Assembly: GCA_029851415.1 (NCBI GenBank)
Contig: CM056742.1
Span: forward strand, 92,742,748 to 92,806,747
DNA: 64,000 nucleotides
Reading direction: 5' to 3'
Source of the DNA: Eretmocerus hayati
Taxonomy: Eukaryota > Arthropoda > Insecta > Hymenoptera > Aphelinidae
Of the stretch, positions 1 to 9,975 are shown piece by piece (position 1 is the first letter of the stretch; each line of letters opens with the position of its first letter). The position numbers and the translations under genes are program-made. A model generated the notes under the pieces. That model was not told the DNA's origin and made no database searches. It saw nothing but the letters and a program-made list of their open reading frames with translations.

Positions 1-267
1 TATGATGGGTTCCAGTAGTCATACCATGATAGAGAGCCTCAACCTTTGCTCAATAAACGTGACTTCATCAGCAACGCCGCTTTGTATGTGATTGACTGTT
101 CGATGCAGAACGAGTCACTAAGAACAGGTGCAGTGGATATTCGTCTCGAATTTGAAGCAAGGTATAATTTTCCCGATAACACTTCAGCATATTGCCTTAT
201 CCTACACGATCGCATCGTAGAGTACAATCCACTCAGTGGAGATATCAGGAAATGCATGAGCAAGTAG
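1..267 (+). pseudogene. DJR capsid-like protein, C-terminal fragment (copy A)
   Basis: The fragment runs off the left edge and ends in TAG at 265-267. Its last ~75 codons (core motifs VIDCSMQNES, VDIRLEFEA, AYCLILHDRIVEYNPLSG) match, residue for residue in many positions, the tail of the broken gene ending at 7280 (AIDCSKQNEA, AYCLILHDRIIQYDPISG). I recognise this tail as belonging to the insect-genome family annotated as double jelly roll-like, thought to be major capsid proteins of Polinton/adintovirus-like elements. An in-frame TAG at 16-18 lies upstream of the conserved block, so this copy is probably dead. The next reading frame starts 36 bp downstream on the same strand, as in a compact viral cassette. 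The family assignment is from memory of the motif; the similarity between the two copies is visible here. Confidence 0.75.
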
Positions 268-303
268 TGGGAGAAATTGGATAAAAGGGGGAGAGAGCGT
301 GAG

Positions 304-852
304 ATGAGCTCAGTCTCCGGAGAGATGGCGTACGTTGTGGACATGCATGGCTTCAAACAGCCTGGCAACGATTTTATCCTAAAAGAGTTGGCCATAGCAC
401 CTCTTCATGGAAATTCAGATCCAGTGGTATTCCTGTTCAAGGAGCCCTTCTCTTGGGAACGGCTCTCAGAAAAGGATAGGAATACGAATCGATGGCTTCA
501 GAATAAGTATCATGGTATTCCTTGGAGTTCTGGACAAGTGCCATACACAGAAGTCGGTAATGTCCTGAGAGAAGTGCTGAGCGATGCAGAGCTCGTCTAT
601 GTCAAGGGCTCGATCAAAAAGTCTTGGCTGGAACGTTTTCGTTTCAATGTTCAAGATATCGAGAAGTCAGGATATCTGTCCTTGGATGAGCTGTATCATC
701 AGAAACAAGTCACCGTTTGTTCAAATCACACAAAGTCTAATACTGTGATCTGGGCTGTTCATAATGTTAAACTCATCCGAAAATTCTTGCAAGATCACGC
801 AGTCACAGATTGTGAAGGGATGGAGTGGGAGACTATAAATACTGTGCAATAA
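304..852 (+). CDS. Cassette-associated conserved protein (function unknown)
   Basis: This is an open frame of 182 codons from the first ATG at 304; the frame is also open upstream to 277 but without an ATG. It lies 36 bp after the capsid-like tail. The N-terminus reads AYVVDMHGFKQPGNDFILKE, followed by a YHGIPW block, a LVYVKGSIKKSWLERF block, and a late C-S-N-H motif with NVKLIRKFL. I recognise this pattern (hydrophobic-VD-x-x-GF near the start, later VKG...K..WL, then C..H) as an insect-lineage family seen beside DJR capsid-like genes. The VD..GF start resembles the first motif of RNase H-fold exonucleases, but that is only a suggestion. There is no signal peptide or membrane segment. The frame is intact although its capsid neighbour is not. 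Confidence 0.6.
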   Translation: MSSVSGEMAYVVDMHGFKQPGNDFILKELAIAPLHGNSDPVVFLFKEPFSWERLSEKDRNTNRWLQNKYHGIPWSSGQVPYTEVGNVLREVLSDAELVYVKGSIKKSWLERFRFNVQDIEKSGYLSLDELYHQKQVTVCSNHTKSNTVIWAVHNVKLIRKFLQDHAVTDCEGMEWETINTVQ

Positions 853-874
853 TTAGTACGATCATCATTCCATA

Positions 875-1072
875 ATGGCAAACCAACCGAGCAACTGTGA
901 ACAGCGCACTCTCCTCTTGGATGAGAGTAAGCAGAAGAGAAATGGACCTTCTGAGTGGAAGAGTTACACTCGGACATCTTCATCGTCATCTTCTACAAAC
1001 TCTCAGACAAACACAAGTGAGTACAAGAAGTTGAAAAATGACGACTCCCATCGCAAGATAGGAGATCGTTAA
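875..1072 (+). CDS. Small Ser/Thr-rich hypothetical protein
   Basis: A 65-codon ATG frame starts 23 bp after the preceding gene, same strand. It is hydrophilic with a serine run (SSSSSS) in the middle and Lys/Asp-rich ends. I see no domain. It could be a short structural or regulatory product of the same cassette, or a chance frame; spacing and strand are the only support. Confidence 0.3.
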   Translation: MANQPSNCEQRTLLLDESKQKRNGPSEWKSYTRTSSSSSSTNSQTNTSEYKKLKNDDSHRKIGDR

Positions 1073-1145
1073 CGAGGCGTGATAGTATTGGAGGAGTGAA
1101 GATATTGGCTGTACTCCACAGGTGTGGGCGTGGCTAGGGCCCCCA

Positions 1146-1290
1146 CCAATCCGACCTCTGCAGGTTGAGTCCTGCAACAACCAATCAGCAGCAGACTATG
1201 AGATGCCGGCCAATGAGCGCTCAGCTGCGGCGTCGGCGGCTCGGATCCTCAGGGTATAAAGCAGGCGAACACAGTGTGGCTAGATCATTC
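1146..1290 (+). promoter_or_regulatory. RNA polymerase II promoter: three CCAAT boxes, TATA box, initiator
   Basis: CCAAT occurs at 1146-1150, 1181-1185 and 1210-1214, TATAAA at 1255-1260, and an initiator-like TCATTC at 1285-1290. The A of the initiator lies about 32 bp after the start of the TATA box, which is the expected distance. The following ATG at 1306 is in a strong context (CAACCATGG). This is unusually complete for sequence otherwise full of decayed genes. Confidence 0.6.
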
Positions 1291-1305
1291 AACAAGCAGT
1301 CAACC

Positions 1306-1758
1306 ATGGTATTCTGTTTCTTCATCTGCGTTCATTTCCTCGATGAGGATGGGGATTCAAAGAGAGAAGAGAGAGTGGTATCCCATGGAGGCTATCCGGA
1401 ATCAAAAGATTGGAAGATGATGCCTGGTGGAACAACCATCAGTGTCAATTTCCATCGCGAGGATGATGCATGCAAGAAATGCGTTGAGACCGCACCCATA
1501 GAATACAATATACTAGATAACTCGCTATGGATTGCTGACGTCATCTTTTATAACTTCAAAATTGGCAAATACCAGGACTATCCCTCACTATCTATCATCG
1601 AAGATATCGATCGATATTCGAGAGATGATTGTGGAAGCACAAAACTGTATCTGCTCAGGTTAAGGAAATATGTGGAAACAATTCTGAGCAGTGGCATCAA
1701 AATGGATGATCATGCCCGTATCCAAGCGCTGGGCATAGACATCGAGGAAGAAGATTGA
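1306..1758 (+). CDS. Hypothetical 150-aa acidic-tailed protein behind the strong promoter
   Basis: This is an open frame of 150 codons; the ATG at 1306 is chosen because it follows the TATA/initiator pair and has a good start context. The first residues (VFCFFICVHFL) are hydrophobic and could be a signal-like stretch, followed by a charged segment, a central CKKC motif, and an acidic end (DIEEED). I do not recognise the family. It is on the same strand as the capsid-like gene and the 304-852 gene and may be the distal gene of the same cassette, with its own promoter. Function unknown. Confidence 0.45.
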   Translation: MVFCFFICVHFLDEDGDSKREERVVSHGGYPESKDWKMMPGGTTISVNFHREDDACKKCVETAPIEYNILDNSLWIADVIFYNFKIGKYQDYPSLSIIEDIDRYSRDDCGSTKLYLLRLRKYVETILSSGIKMDDHARIQALGIDIEEED

Positions 1759-1760
1759 AC

Positions 1761-1841
1761 AAAAAAAAAGCCGAAACCCGGGATCGGACTGAGGACCTCA
1801 TGATTTGCTGACATGACGCTCTCCCACTGAGCTATTCCGGC
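1761..1841 (-). tRNA. tRNA-like gene (possibly Cys-derived) with Pol III terminator
   Basis: On the minus strand 1841-1770 folds as a cloverleaf. The 7-bp acceptor stem pairs GCCGGAA with TTTCGGC, the D arm is GCTC/GAGC around AGTGGGA (A-box-like), the anticodon stem is TCATG/CATGA, and the T arm has a loop TCCGATC close to the B-box consensus. A run of nine T (1769-1761) directly follows, as expected for a Pol III terminator. The anticodon loop is 9 nt (or 7 nt with an extra T-T mismatch), and the T stem has weak pairs. A GCA in the loop hints at a Cys origin. It is probably a tRNA pseudogene or tRNA-derived element rather than a functional tRNA. Confidence 0.5.
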
Positions 1842-1842
1842 T

Positions 1843-1843
<1 letters not shown>

Positions 1844-1896
<53 letters not shown>
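1844..1896. repeat. (CA)n microsatellite
   Basis: An uninterrupted run of about 26 CA dinucleotides directly next to the 5' side of the tRNA-like gene. Confidence 0.95.
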
Positions 1897-1898
<2 letters not shown>

Positions 1899-1924
1899 TG
1901 TATATTTGGTCGAAAGGGGGGGGG

Positions 1925-2081
1925 TGCCACTGCGCTCGTACCGGCCACTGCGCTCGTACCGGACACTGCGCTCGTACCGGACACTGCGCTCGTACCGGAC
2001 ACTGCACTCGTACCGGACACTGCGCTCGTACCGGGTGCGCTCGTACCGTGTGCGCTCGTACCGGGTGCGCTCGTACCGCTA
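1925..2081. repeat. 18-bp minisatellite (GCGCTCGTACCG core)
   Basis: Six units of CACTGCGCTCGTACCGGA (small variants) are followed by three shorter 14-bp units that keep the GCGCTCGTACCG core. Open frames across this block on both strands come from the repeat and are not genes. Confidence 0.9.
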
Positions 2082-2089
2082 TAGCTCAT

Positions 2090-3299
2090 CTACTAAGATT
2101 CCAGGAATATCCCCAGCTGCGGACATAACTATATATCAGGAAGGTTTCAGTGGAATCTTCGAGAGATCTTTCACTGAATGGTTTCTGGGAGATTTCCGTA
2201 AGATTTTTGGGAATCTGTCCATGAAAGCTTCAAGAAAAATTCCTAGCTGAGGACATCAATATATTCCAGAAATACTTCAGTCTAATATTCCCGGAATATT
2301 CCAATCTTTCAATAAAATATTCCTGGAATATTTCTGGAAGATTCCCATGTTGCGTGGGCAGAAGCCTTCTAGCCGAAGTAAAAAAGGATTAACTTTGAGG
2401 CCGTTGCAGGGAGAGTTCTTGTAAGAACGTTCAGAAACCTTATCTTGCAAGTGTCTGTGAACTTTCTGGACACTTTCTCTGTAAGCTTTCGAAAACTACT
2501 CAGCAAGAAGTTGAATGATACTCCTCGGCCATTGCAGGGAAAGTTTTGGTGGAAGCTATCAGAAAGCTTTCATGACATTACATGGGATCTTGCATTTTTG
2601 AGTGTCCGATAACTTCCTAGAAAACTCCCTGAATCCTTCCAGAACCTATACTCTAGATGAGACCATCCAATGGAATAGGATCAAATTCCCTCCCCAATGA
2701 GGTATATATATTTTTTGAGTTGGAATGGGGCGACACGTGTGTTTCTGTTTGGCCCAGATCAACTTTGTTTCGGAGCTATGCAGATTTCCAGTTTGGAGTC
2801 GAAAATTCAAATTTTCACTCTGAAATCAGGAAAAACTTCGAAATAACTCCACTCACATAATGGCTCTCTCGAGATGAATCATGATACATTGTATCAAATC
2901 CAACGGTTTTTATCAGGAAAAAACCTTATGGTGCTAGAAAATTCTCATAGAACGCCGGAAAGTGACAATTTGATGGAAAATGAAAAAATGCGATTGCTCA
3001 AAAATATAAATTCGTATCCTCTCGAATTTTCTTCAGAGTACTTTGAACGATGTTGAACATGATGCAATCGGTCCGGTAGGCGCTCAAAAATAGTAGGAGG
3101 TGCTAAAAAATTTTCCCTGAAGAATATTTAGATGCCAGATACTTAGTTGATGGAATTTAAGTAACAAATGTTGTGGAGAGATTCGTTCCTCCTCCCAAGA
3201 GTGTTATAACCCCATGGAACTATCCCAAGATGATCATTTTCAGAACCTAAATCGAACTGTCATCACTCGAGAGAGGATTCTCGGTGAAACCTCCCAGCG
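2090..3299. other. Non-coding stretch with degenerate GGAATATTCC and AGAAAGTTT-type motifs
   Basis: No gene seen. 2100-2345 is rich in imperfect palindromes built on GGAATATTCC. 2400-2650 contains degraded copies of the CTTTCAGAAA-type sequence found in the array that follows. 2690-2800 (ATGGGG..ACACGTGT..TTTGGCCC..TTTCGGAGCTATGCAG) is visibly related to 15690-15780, so this is a dispersed repeat family. Confidence 0.5.
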
Positions 3300-3845
3300 A
3301 GAGCTGGTTTCATCGACACCTCTTGGAAACTTTTCAGCGAAGTTTTCGGGGAGTCGACTCCAGGGACACCTTTCGGGAACCTTTCAGAAACCCTCCACCG
3401 AAATTTTTGACGAGTCGATTCCAGGGACACCTTTCGGAAACCTTTCAGGAACCCTTCACCGGAAGTTTTGACGAGCCGATTCCAGGGACACCTTTCGGGA
3501 ACCTTTCAGAAACCTTCCAGCGAAAGTTTTGGCGGGCCGATTCCAGGGACACCTTTCGGGAACCTTTCAGAAAACTTCCAGCGAAAGTTTTGGCGAGCCG
3601 ATTCCAGGAACACCTTGCGTAAACCTTCCAGAAACCTTTCACCGAAAGCTTTGGCGAGCCGATTCCAGGGACACCTTTCGGAAACCATTCAGAAACCTTT
3701 CACCGAAAGTTTTGACGAGCCGATTCCAGGGACACCTTTCGAAAACCTTTCAGAAACCTTTCACCGAAAGTTTTGGCGAGCCGATTCCAGGGACACCTTT
3801 CGGGAACCTTTCAGAAACCTTTCAGCGAAAGTTTTGAGTAGCAGT
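3300..3845. repeat. 61-bp tandem repeat (about 9 units)
   Basis: The motif ATTCCAGGGACACCTTTCGG recurs with an exact 61-bp period (TTCC at 3419, 3480, 3541, 3602, 3663, 3724, 3785; a variant at 3358). Each unit also holds GAACCTTTCAGAAACC and GAAAGTTTTG(G/A)CGAG. Because 61 is not a multiple of 3, all frames look open in turn; these are not genes. Confidence 0.95.
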
Positions 3846-4033
3846 TTGTTCGCTTTCCTCCAGGAACTTTTCGAGGACAACTGCTCAATCTCTCTCGGGA
3901 AAACTCCCAGAATGGTTTCCTGAAGTGTTTGAAGCAATCTTTCCAGAAATCCTTCATGAAATCTTTCTTGAAATATGTCCAGTAACTTCCGCCAAAACCT
4001 TTCGGAAAGTCCAGCCAACAGTGGCATAGTTAA

Positions 4034-4068
4034 CTTTCTGAAAACTTTCCGCGAAAGTTTTCAGAAAG
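4034..4068. repeat. Perfect 16-bp palindrome arms, 3-nt spacer
   Basis: CTTTCTGAAAACTTTC (4034-4049) is reverse-complemented at 4053-4068. It sits in a CTTTCTGAAAG-rich degenerate tail (3900-4130) of the 61-bp array. Confidence 0.85.
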
Positions 4069-4129
4069 GTTTCAAACCTTTCACGGAAAACTTTCTGAAA
4101 GCTTTCAGAAAAGTTTCGATGCTGTCTGG

Positions 4130-5215
4130 GAAGTCCGTATGAGAAAAGAGGATGGGTGGTTGTAATATCAGATACAGCCTGAGGGGTCTGTGGCAGACGA
4201 TCTGAGGGAACTTTTGAACATGAAACTTCATGTGCTGTCCAATCAGTAGGAGCTTCGATCGTTCAGCAAGGTTCATAAGGTCAAAATCGCAATTTTCCGC
4301 TTTGTTCGTTAAAACTCAACTTTTGGAGTAATTGAGATAGCTCAGCTTCAATGACACGGAATTGATCGTACTTCAGCTCATTTCAAAGTGTTTGGAACAA
4401 GCTTCGAAATGAGCTGAGATACGTCAAAATATGTCAAGATGCGTCAGAAATACGTGCTGAATAGTGGAGCAAAAATGAGTAGAGAAGGTACTTTCCCATT
4501 TGAACCTGTGTTAATTTGAAAAAAACCTTCACGGCTCTTGCTGCAACTGAAGATGTGGTTTCTCAGCGCTCAGCGGAAAAGTTTCCACATGTACTAGTTG
4601 AAACTCAACTTTTCCGACCCCAAGCGTATCGATATCGAAAAAAGTGGTTTCTTGGCCCACCCTCATGTGCATGCGCCGAATCCTGTCTAATGCAGTCCGT
4701 TCCGGGAGGACACAGTAGCCGACAGTAACGTGAAGTAGCCTCTATTGGAAATATATCAAAGCCGGCATCAAATGGGTGAACTTCGCCGTGTTTTAACATA
4801 TTGATAACGGCTAATGTCGGCTACTTCGGGGTTTTCTTTATGAAGTGAAAACAAACGACCGAAAATGTACGGAAGGTTGGAAGTAGCCAACATAAGCCGG
4901 CTCTGGATAGCCAGTGCACGACAGCGATGCTTTCTCGTCGTGTGTAGGCCACTCTTGGCTACTTCCTGCTACGATTCAAATAAAGTTGGTGGCTTCACAG
5001 GTCTGCAATACAAGCTCTACAGTAGCTAGAAGTAGCCTACAGCGGCTGTAAAGTAGTGTGCAGTACAACGCGGCTCCACGAATTCTACTCTTTCGCATCT
5101 GATCGAGGCTACTTTTGACTACTCTTATCTGCTTGCGCCTGGTGGTGGCCCTATTGCAGTAGCGCGCATTAGCCTAGGCAGTAGCCGTATTAGCCGACAT
5201 TGGCATCGGCCACTC
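4130..5215. other. Non-coding stretch with clustered AGTAGCC/GGCTACT motifs
   Basis: No gene seen. From 4710 to 5190 the heptamer AGTAGCC or its reverse complement GGCTACT occurs at least eight times (about 4713, 4735, 4818, 4882, 4954, 5031, 5107, 5181), just ahead of the penton-like gene. Confidence 0.5.
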
Positions 5216-5219
5216 CCTA

Positions 5220-5829
5220 GTGAGCGGCCTCCTGCCCAATATTGATATCCGCTGTAATAAGCAGTATGTGGGTGACGAGGTCATCACTATACCCCCAGGT
5301 AGCTACAAAATTGATACTATCGAGTTGTATCTCTCTGAACAATTGAAATCCAAGGCAACATGGTTCACTCTGCTGAAACCAAACAACAACACTTTACGCA
5401 GCATAGGCAAGTGTACTAAGCTAATCGATCACTCGCGGAGATTCAATAAGTAGAATTCTCGGTTTCACGAAGCGGGTCTTCGAACCAAATTTCACTTATG
5501 AATCAGATCTCCCTGTCACAATCCTCAAACATAAAATCTTGAGTGTTGAGTGCAACCTCACAATGGGAACCTACATAAACAATAGACCTTCGCATATCAT
5601 TCATAAGTTCTTTCCAGTAGTTGCACCAGGATACGTGATTATTCAGGTACCATCCACTCCTCTTCATCTCCCAATGACTCAGTCTGATGGTCTTGATCTG
5701 CTACAAATTTGCATCGTTGACCAAGACGGAGATCTTGTTAATTTCCGTGGAGGAACAATACCTATAAGATTGCACGGATATCGTGTGGATCGAAAATGGG
5801 GATCGTCTACAGCTCGAAAAGGTATATAA
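5220..5829 (+). pseudogene. Penton/minor-capsid-like protein, 5'-truncated and frameshifted (copy 1)
   Basis: The first half (5220-5453) contains IPPGSYKIDTIELYLSEQL, then LKPNNNT. After a frame change near 5450 the second half (to the stop at 5827-5829) contains LPVTILKHKILSVECN, FFPVVAPGY and IVDQDGDLVNFRG. This order of motifs marks a family common in insect genomes next to DJR capsid-like genes; I infer it is the penton/minor capsid partner. Copy 2 at 22107-23081 has the same motif order plus ~60 more N-terminal codons, so this copy lacks its true start (no ATG is available; the frame comes out of the AGTAGCC region). The stop codon overlaps the TATA box of the next gene. Dead as it stands. 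Confidence 0.65.
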
Positions 5830-5836
5830 AACTACC
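5820..5836 (+). promoter_or_regulatory. TATA box of the capsid-like gene
   Basis: TATATAAA at 5823-5830 lies 7 bp before the ATG at 5837 and contains the stop codon of the penton-like gene. Such tight packing fits a viral or virus-derived cassette. The start-site spacing is short, so translation could begin further downstream. Confidence 0.45.
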
Positions 5837-7280
5837 ATGTCTAAGACAATTCAGTCGACCGAGGATTCTCCCAACGGTAGCTTGAGAGAGCCCAGTGAAA
5901 GAAGTTATATCACCTGTAGGTCACGGTGTCGAACCGCTAACACGTTGCAGCTTACAGATTCTCAAGAGTCTTGGCTTAACACCTATTTCTCGCATTGGAA
6001 GATTGCGTGGTGGAAAATAACGTGCATGATCTCCTGTTGCGAACGTCAAGACAGAGGGGATCTTGGATATTCAGACACCTATAGTGTATGATGAGTCCAT
6101 CGCGCACTACGTAGTGCATGCTCATGCACCTAGCACACCATCAGTGAATAACGATGATAAAATACGCATATCTATTCAGAATGGTGATGCATGCGTTCTC
6201 TCATTAGGAAGCTCATAACATATTGGTGGGGAACTCACTAAGAATGATGGGGAAAAAGTCACTCGTGCGGAGTTCGACGATAATGGAGTTTGTCATCTGT
6301 TTGATTATGTACGCTTGGAAGTCGATGGAATCGAAATCGACCGGAGCAAAAACACTGGCTTATTGACTACAATGGAAAACTGGATATCTATGAATCCCAG
6401 TCAGATATCAATGGTTGCGAATGCTCGGTGGTTGGGTATCGATGAAACAAAGAAGATTGAGGATGATTCAGGAAATTTTGATGTGAAAATTCCTATGAAA
6501 ATGCTCCTCGGTTCTGCTGAAGGTTTTCGTAGGGTAATGATTGGAACAAGATTCGATCTAGTATTGATCCAGTCGAGAACAGATTTGAATGCAGTCGTTC
6601 AAATGCGAGGTGCGGCAGCAGATCCGAATAAAGAATGCAAAATAACATTGACCAAGATTGAATGGCCCATGCTATATGTTGGAGCATCTGATAGAGAGAA
6701 GGTGGTGGTCCTAAGGAGAATTGAGAAAGACCACCCTTTTGGCATGAGTTTCCGATCATGGGAGTTATATGGACTTCCAAGACTACCGAGCTCCAACAGA
6801 CATATCTGAACCGTTAAAACATCAAGTCAACTTGAGAAACCACGCTACGTCATATTGGGCTTTCAGACCAATAGAAAAACGAAAAATTTCAAGAATGCCA
6901 GTAAACCTGATCACTGCAACGTCACCAATGTCACGCTCTATCTCAATTCTCAATGCTATCCATATGGGAATCTCAATCTCGACATTACAAAGAAACACAA
7001 TGCACTATTGTATGACATGTATGCAAATTTCCAGGAGACCTACTGTGGGAGATGCCTTGAGCCAGTGCTCAATAGATCAGACTTCATGAATCATATGCCT
7101 CTCATTGCCATCGATTGCTCCAAGCAAAATGAGGCTATCAAAAGCGATGCAGTCGACGTGTGCTCAGAGTTTGAGACAAAAGATAGTTTTCCAGGAGAAA
7201 CATGTGCTTATTGTCTCATTCTGCATGACAGAATAATTCAATACGATCCGATCAGCGGAACCGTGAAAAAATTGACGTGA
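5837..7280 (+). pseudogene. DJR major-capsid-like protein, nearly full length, broken (copy B)
   Basis: This is a ~480-codon coding relic. Recognisable blocks in order: ILDIQTPIVYDESIAHY (near 6057), KIRISIQNGDACVLSL (to 6215), FDYVRLEVDGIEIDRSKNTG, KIPMKMLLG, GFRRVMIGTRFDLVLIQSR, MSFRSWELY (6315-6770), then VTLYLNSQCYPYG, YDMYANFQETY and the terminal IDCSKQN...LILHDRIIQYDPISG ending at 7280. Breaks: frame changes between 5990 and 6060, an in-frame TAA at 6216-6218, and a pair of compensating frame changes around 6780 and 6860. I assign it to the double jelly roll-like family of insect genomes. It follows the penton-like gene on the same strand; no ATPase, protease or polymerase B gene is seen nearby. 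Confidence 0.72.
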
Positions 7281-7714
7281 ATTTCACTCGAGCGTGAAAT
7301 GGGGAGGATGGGGGGTGAGAGTAGTAGCATAAGTTAGCTAGGAGAGTGCGACAATACCTTCCTCTAACTGGTCCAGAATTCCATCTCTGATAGTCCAGAA
7401 ATCCATCTCTGGTGGGTCTAGAAACCCTTGGTCTAGAAAGCGGTGTTCCGGAACTCTCCGGGTCCAGGAAAAGGTGATCGTGAAATCTCCTACCTCAACT
7501 CACTTATCAATCGACCCATCCATGCCCCCGTTACCCATGAATCTCATACAACCACCTACTAACTCTAACTATTCAAGAGAAGGAACTTAGTTTGAACTTT
7601 GAACAATGAACATCAGTAATGCAAATGAAAATCTCAAGTAAATTATACTGAGTGAATTTTAGAAAATTTCCAAATTCAAAGAATCTCTAATCTTCGCTGA
7701 TCCGGTGTCCAGAC
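7281..7714. other. Non-coding
   Basis: No gene seen. 7370-7440 has short direct repeats (TCCAGAAATCCATCTCTG-like). It ends at the 26-bp array. Confidence 0.5.
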
Positions 7715-8190
7715 TGGTACTCGCGATTGGAAACTCAATGTGGTTCTCGTGATCTAGAACTCAATGTGGTACTCGTGATCGAGGACTCAATGTGGTATCC
7801 GTGATCGAGAACTCAATGTGGTATTCTTGATCGAGAAGTCAATGTGGTACTCGTGATCGAGAACTCAATGTGGTATTCGTGATCTAGAACTCAATGTGGT
7901 ACTCGTGATCGAGGACTCAATGTGGTATCCGTGATCGAGAACTCAATGTGGTATTCTTGATCGAGAAGTCAATGTGGTACTCGTGATCGAGAACTCAATG
8001 TGGTATTCGTGATCTGGAACTCAATGTGGTACTCGTGATCGAGAACTAATGTGGTATCTGTGATCGAGAACTCAATGTGGTACTCATGATCGAGAACTCA
8101 ATGTGGTATTCGTGATCGAGAACCCAATGTGGTACTCGTGATCGAGAACTCAATGTGGTATTCGTGATCTAGAACTCAATGTCATACTCT
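7715..8190. repeat. 26-bp tandem repeat with a 130-bp higher-order unit
   Basis: The unit is TGGTACTCGTGATCGAGAAC plus TCAATG, repeated every 26 bp (TGGT at 7741, 7767, 7793, 7819, 7845, 7871 and on), about 18 copies. Five-unit blocks recur: the variants at 7741-7870 appear in the same order at 7871-8000, giving a 130-bp higher-order repeat. Confidence 0.9.
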
Positions 8191-9975
8191 AACTATTTTT
8201 CCGAATGATAGATAACGTAGATCAATCGATATGCGCGCCACTTCTCAAATTCTCTCGGACACGGGCGTCACCGATGTGAAACGTCAATGTCTCGGAAATC
8301 AGATTTCCAAACTGGAGAATACTTTGCAGGAGTAATGGTCTGAGGGATGTGTTATCCATCCTCCTCTAATTTACGGATCGTCTTTGAGATGCGAAAAGTC
8401 GAATATCAATATTCATGTATGAGACTGATTGTTTTGTCGCTCAAACTCCATTCCTAGTTTCCATCCTCCTCGATTTTTTTAGATCATGCTCTGAACGAGC
8501 TCCCAAAATGTTTGTCCCTCGTTGGAAGAGAAGTGTGACACGTATGTACTCCATCCGGATCATTCTTCGTTTCTCTCGTAAACAAGCATGTATTTATGAT
8601 TTGAGAACTCTAGCGACATCATTTGTGTGACACTTATGAGTAGTTTTATATTTCTTCGAATAGAATTTTGTCTGGGGATTTTATAGAAGCCTCCAGTTGC
8701 TTTTTGGGAATCCTTGGATCTCTCAGATCCGCCTCCTTGGAATCCCTGAGAAATCCTCGAACTTGGTTCCAAAACTTCTATGGATACCCTGTTTGAACAA
8801 AATTTCGTATCAACCGATCGATTCAGCATCTCAAAAAACATCAAATTACGTCTCTGAAATTTTTTTTTGGTAGGAGGAGGAAGTACAAATCATTCGGCAC
8901 TGGATCTCAGCTCGGCTGCTTCCTCTCGAACATCCTAATATACTCACGTTTTTACTGCTTTGATCGAATGAAATCCTCGTACTTTCAATCGATCGATCGG
9001 GGATCGGATCTTTGGGAATACTACACTCTAGGTGTTCAATGCTGAACAAGTTACTTATATCAAAGACTATAAGCAACAAGAATGCAAATTGATTGGATCA
9101 TATACGAATAAAGCTCTATTTTAGTCAGTTTACTGAATAAAACGATTCAATTGATAAGATCGTTCGTTCTCAAGTTTGGTACGTGATAATTACATGTACC
9201 TTGGCTTGGATTGTAGGTAATTGAGTCTATTACTGGATTAAATCGAGAAACAGAACAACGCCGTCGCCTGAGACCAGTATCTGATCGATTGAAGGTCGAT
9301 TTTCACGACATCGACAGCTAAAATATATCATGCAAATACTTACGATAGCTCATGCAATAAACGTTATTCTACTGCAAAAACTACCTGGAATGGTGCATAT
9401 TATATGGGCAAATCTCAGGATTCGGGCGACTTTATGATTACAAACTAATTTACGTCTTAGGAGACATGGTTTTCGACAAGTGAGGTCTTCCACTGGAAAT
9501 TTTTGAAAATTCACTCGTCCTCAACACTTCCGAATGCTTCTGAGGTCCATATTTTGCTTTGGGCCAACGATTTGAGATACTCTGTGCGAGAAAACTCGAT
9601 TTTTCGGCTGTCACAACGATTTTCAGGTGCACGCCTTAGCTTGGAGGTCCAAGGGCGATTGATCAACCATCCTGGAAATTAGATGGGTGATTGATTATAC
9701 TCTGAAGAATTGAATTTTCTTTGCCTCACGGCCGTCCTCGCCTAGATGCGAGATCCGATGGAAGGTTGTTGGCGTGTCACACAATTTTTGTCATTTTGAA
9801 GAATCGCTCTTGCTTACGATCCTGTCATCGGGGCTATAAAAGTAATGGAACTCTGAAGACGGGATCTGATTCATCACGAAGAAACCTATGAATTGAGCCA
9901 AGTCCCATTGATGTCATCAAATCCTGGGAGCTGTTGTCACGATGGGAAGAAAAATTGCTCCTACGTGATTTTACC
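8191..9975. other. Non-coding
   Basis: No convincing gene. Small frames here are short, AT-rich and lack recognisable motifs. 8860-8900 (T-run followed by GGAGGAGGAAGTACAAA) resembles 13165-13215 in inverted orientation, suggesting a dispersed repeat. Confidence 0.4.

Noticed and set aside
1798..2250. Frames rich in CARTGH or VRSYR repeats and poly-CV
   Set aside because: Direct translations of the 18-bp minisatellite and the CA microsatellite.
3284..3923. Open frames with GTPFGNLSETF repeats
   Set aside because: The 61-bp minisatellite cycles through the three frames; overlapping frames on both strands are equally open.
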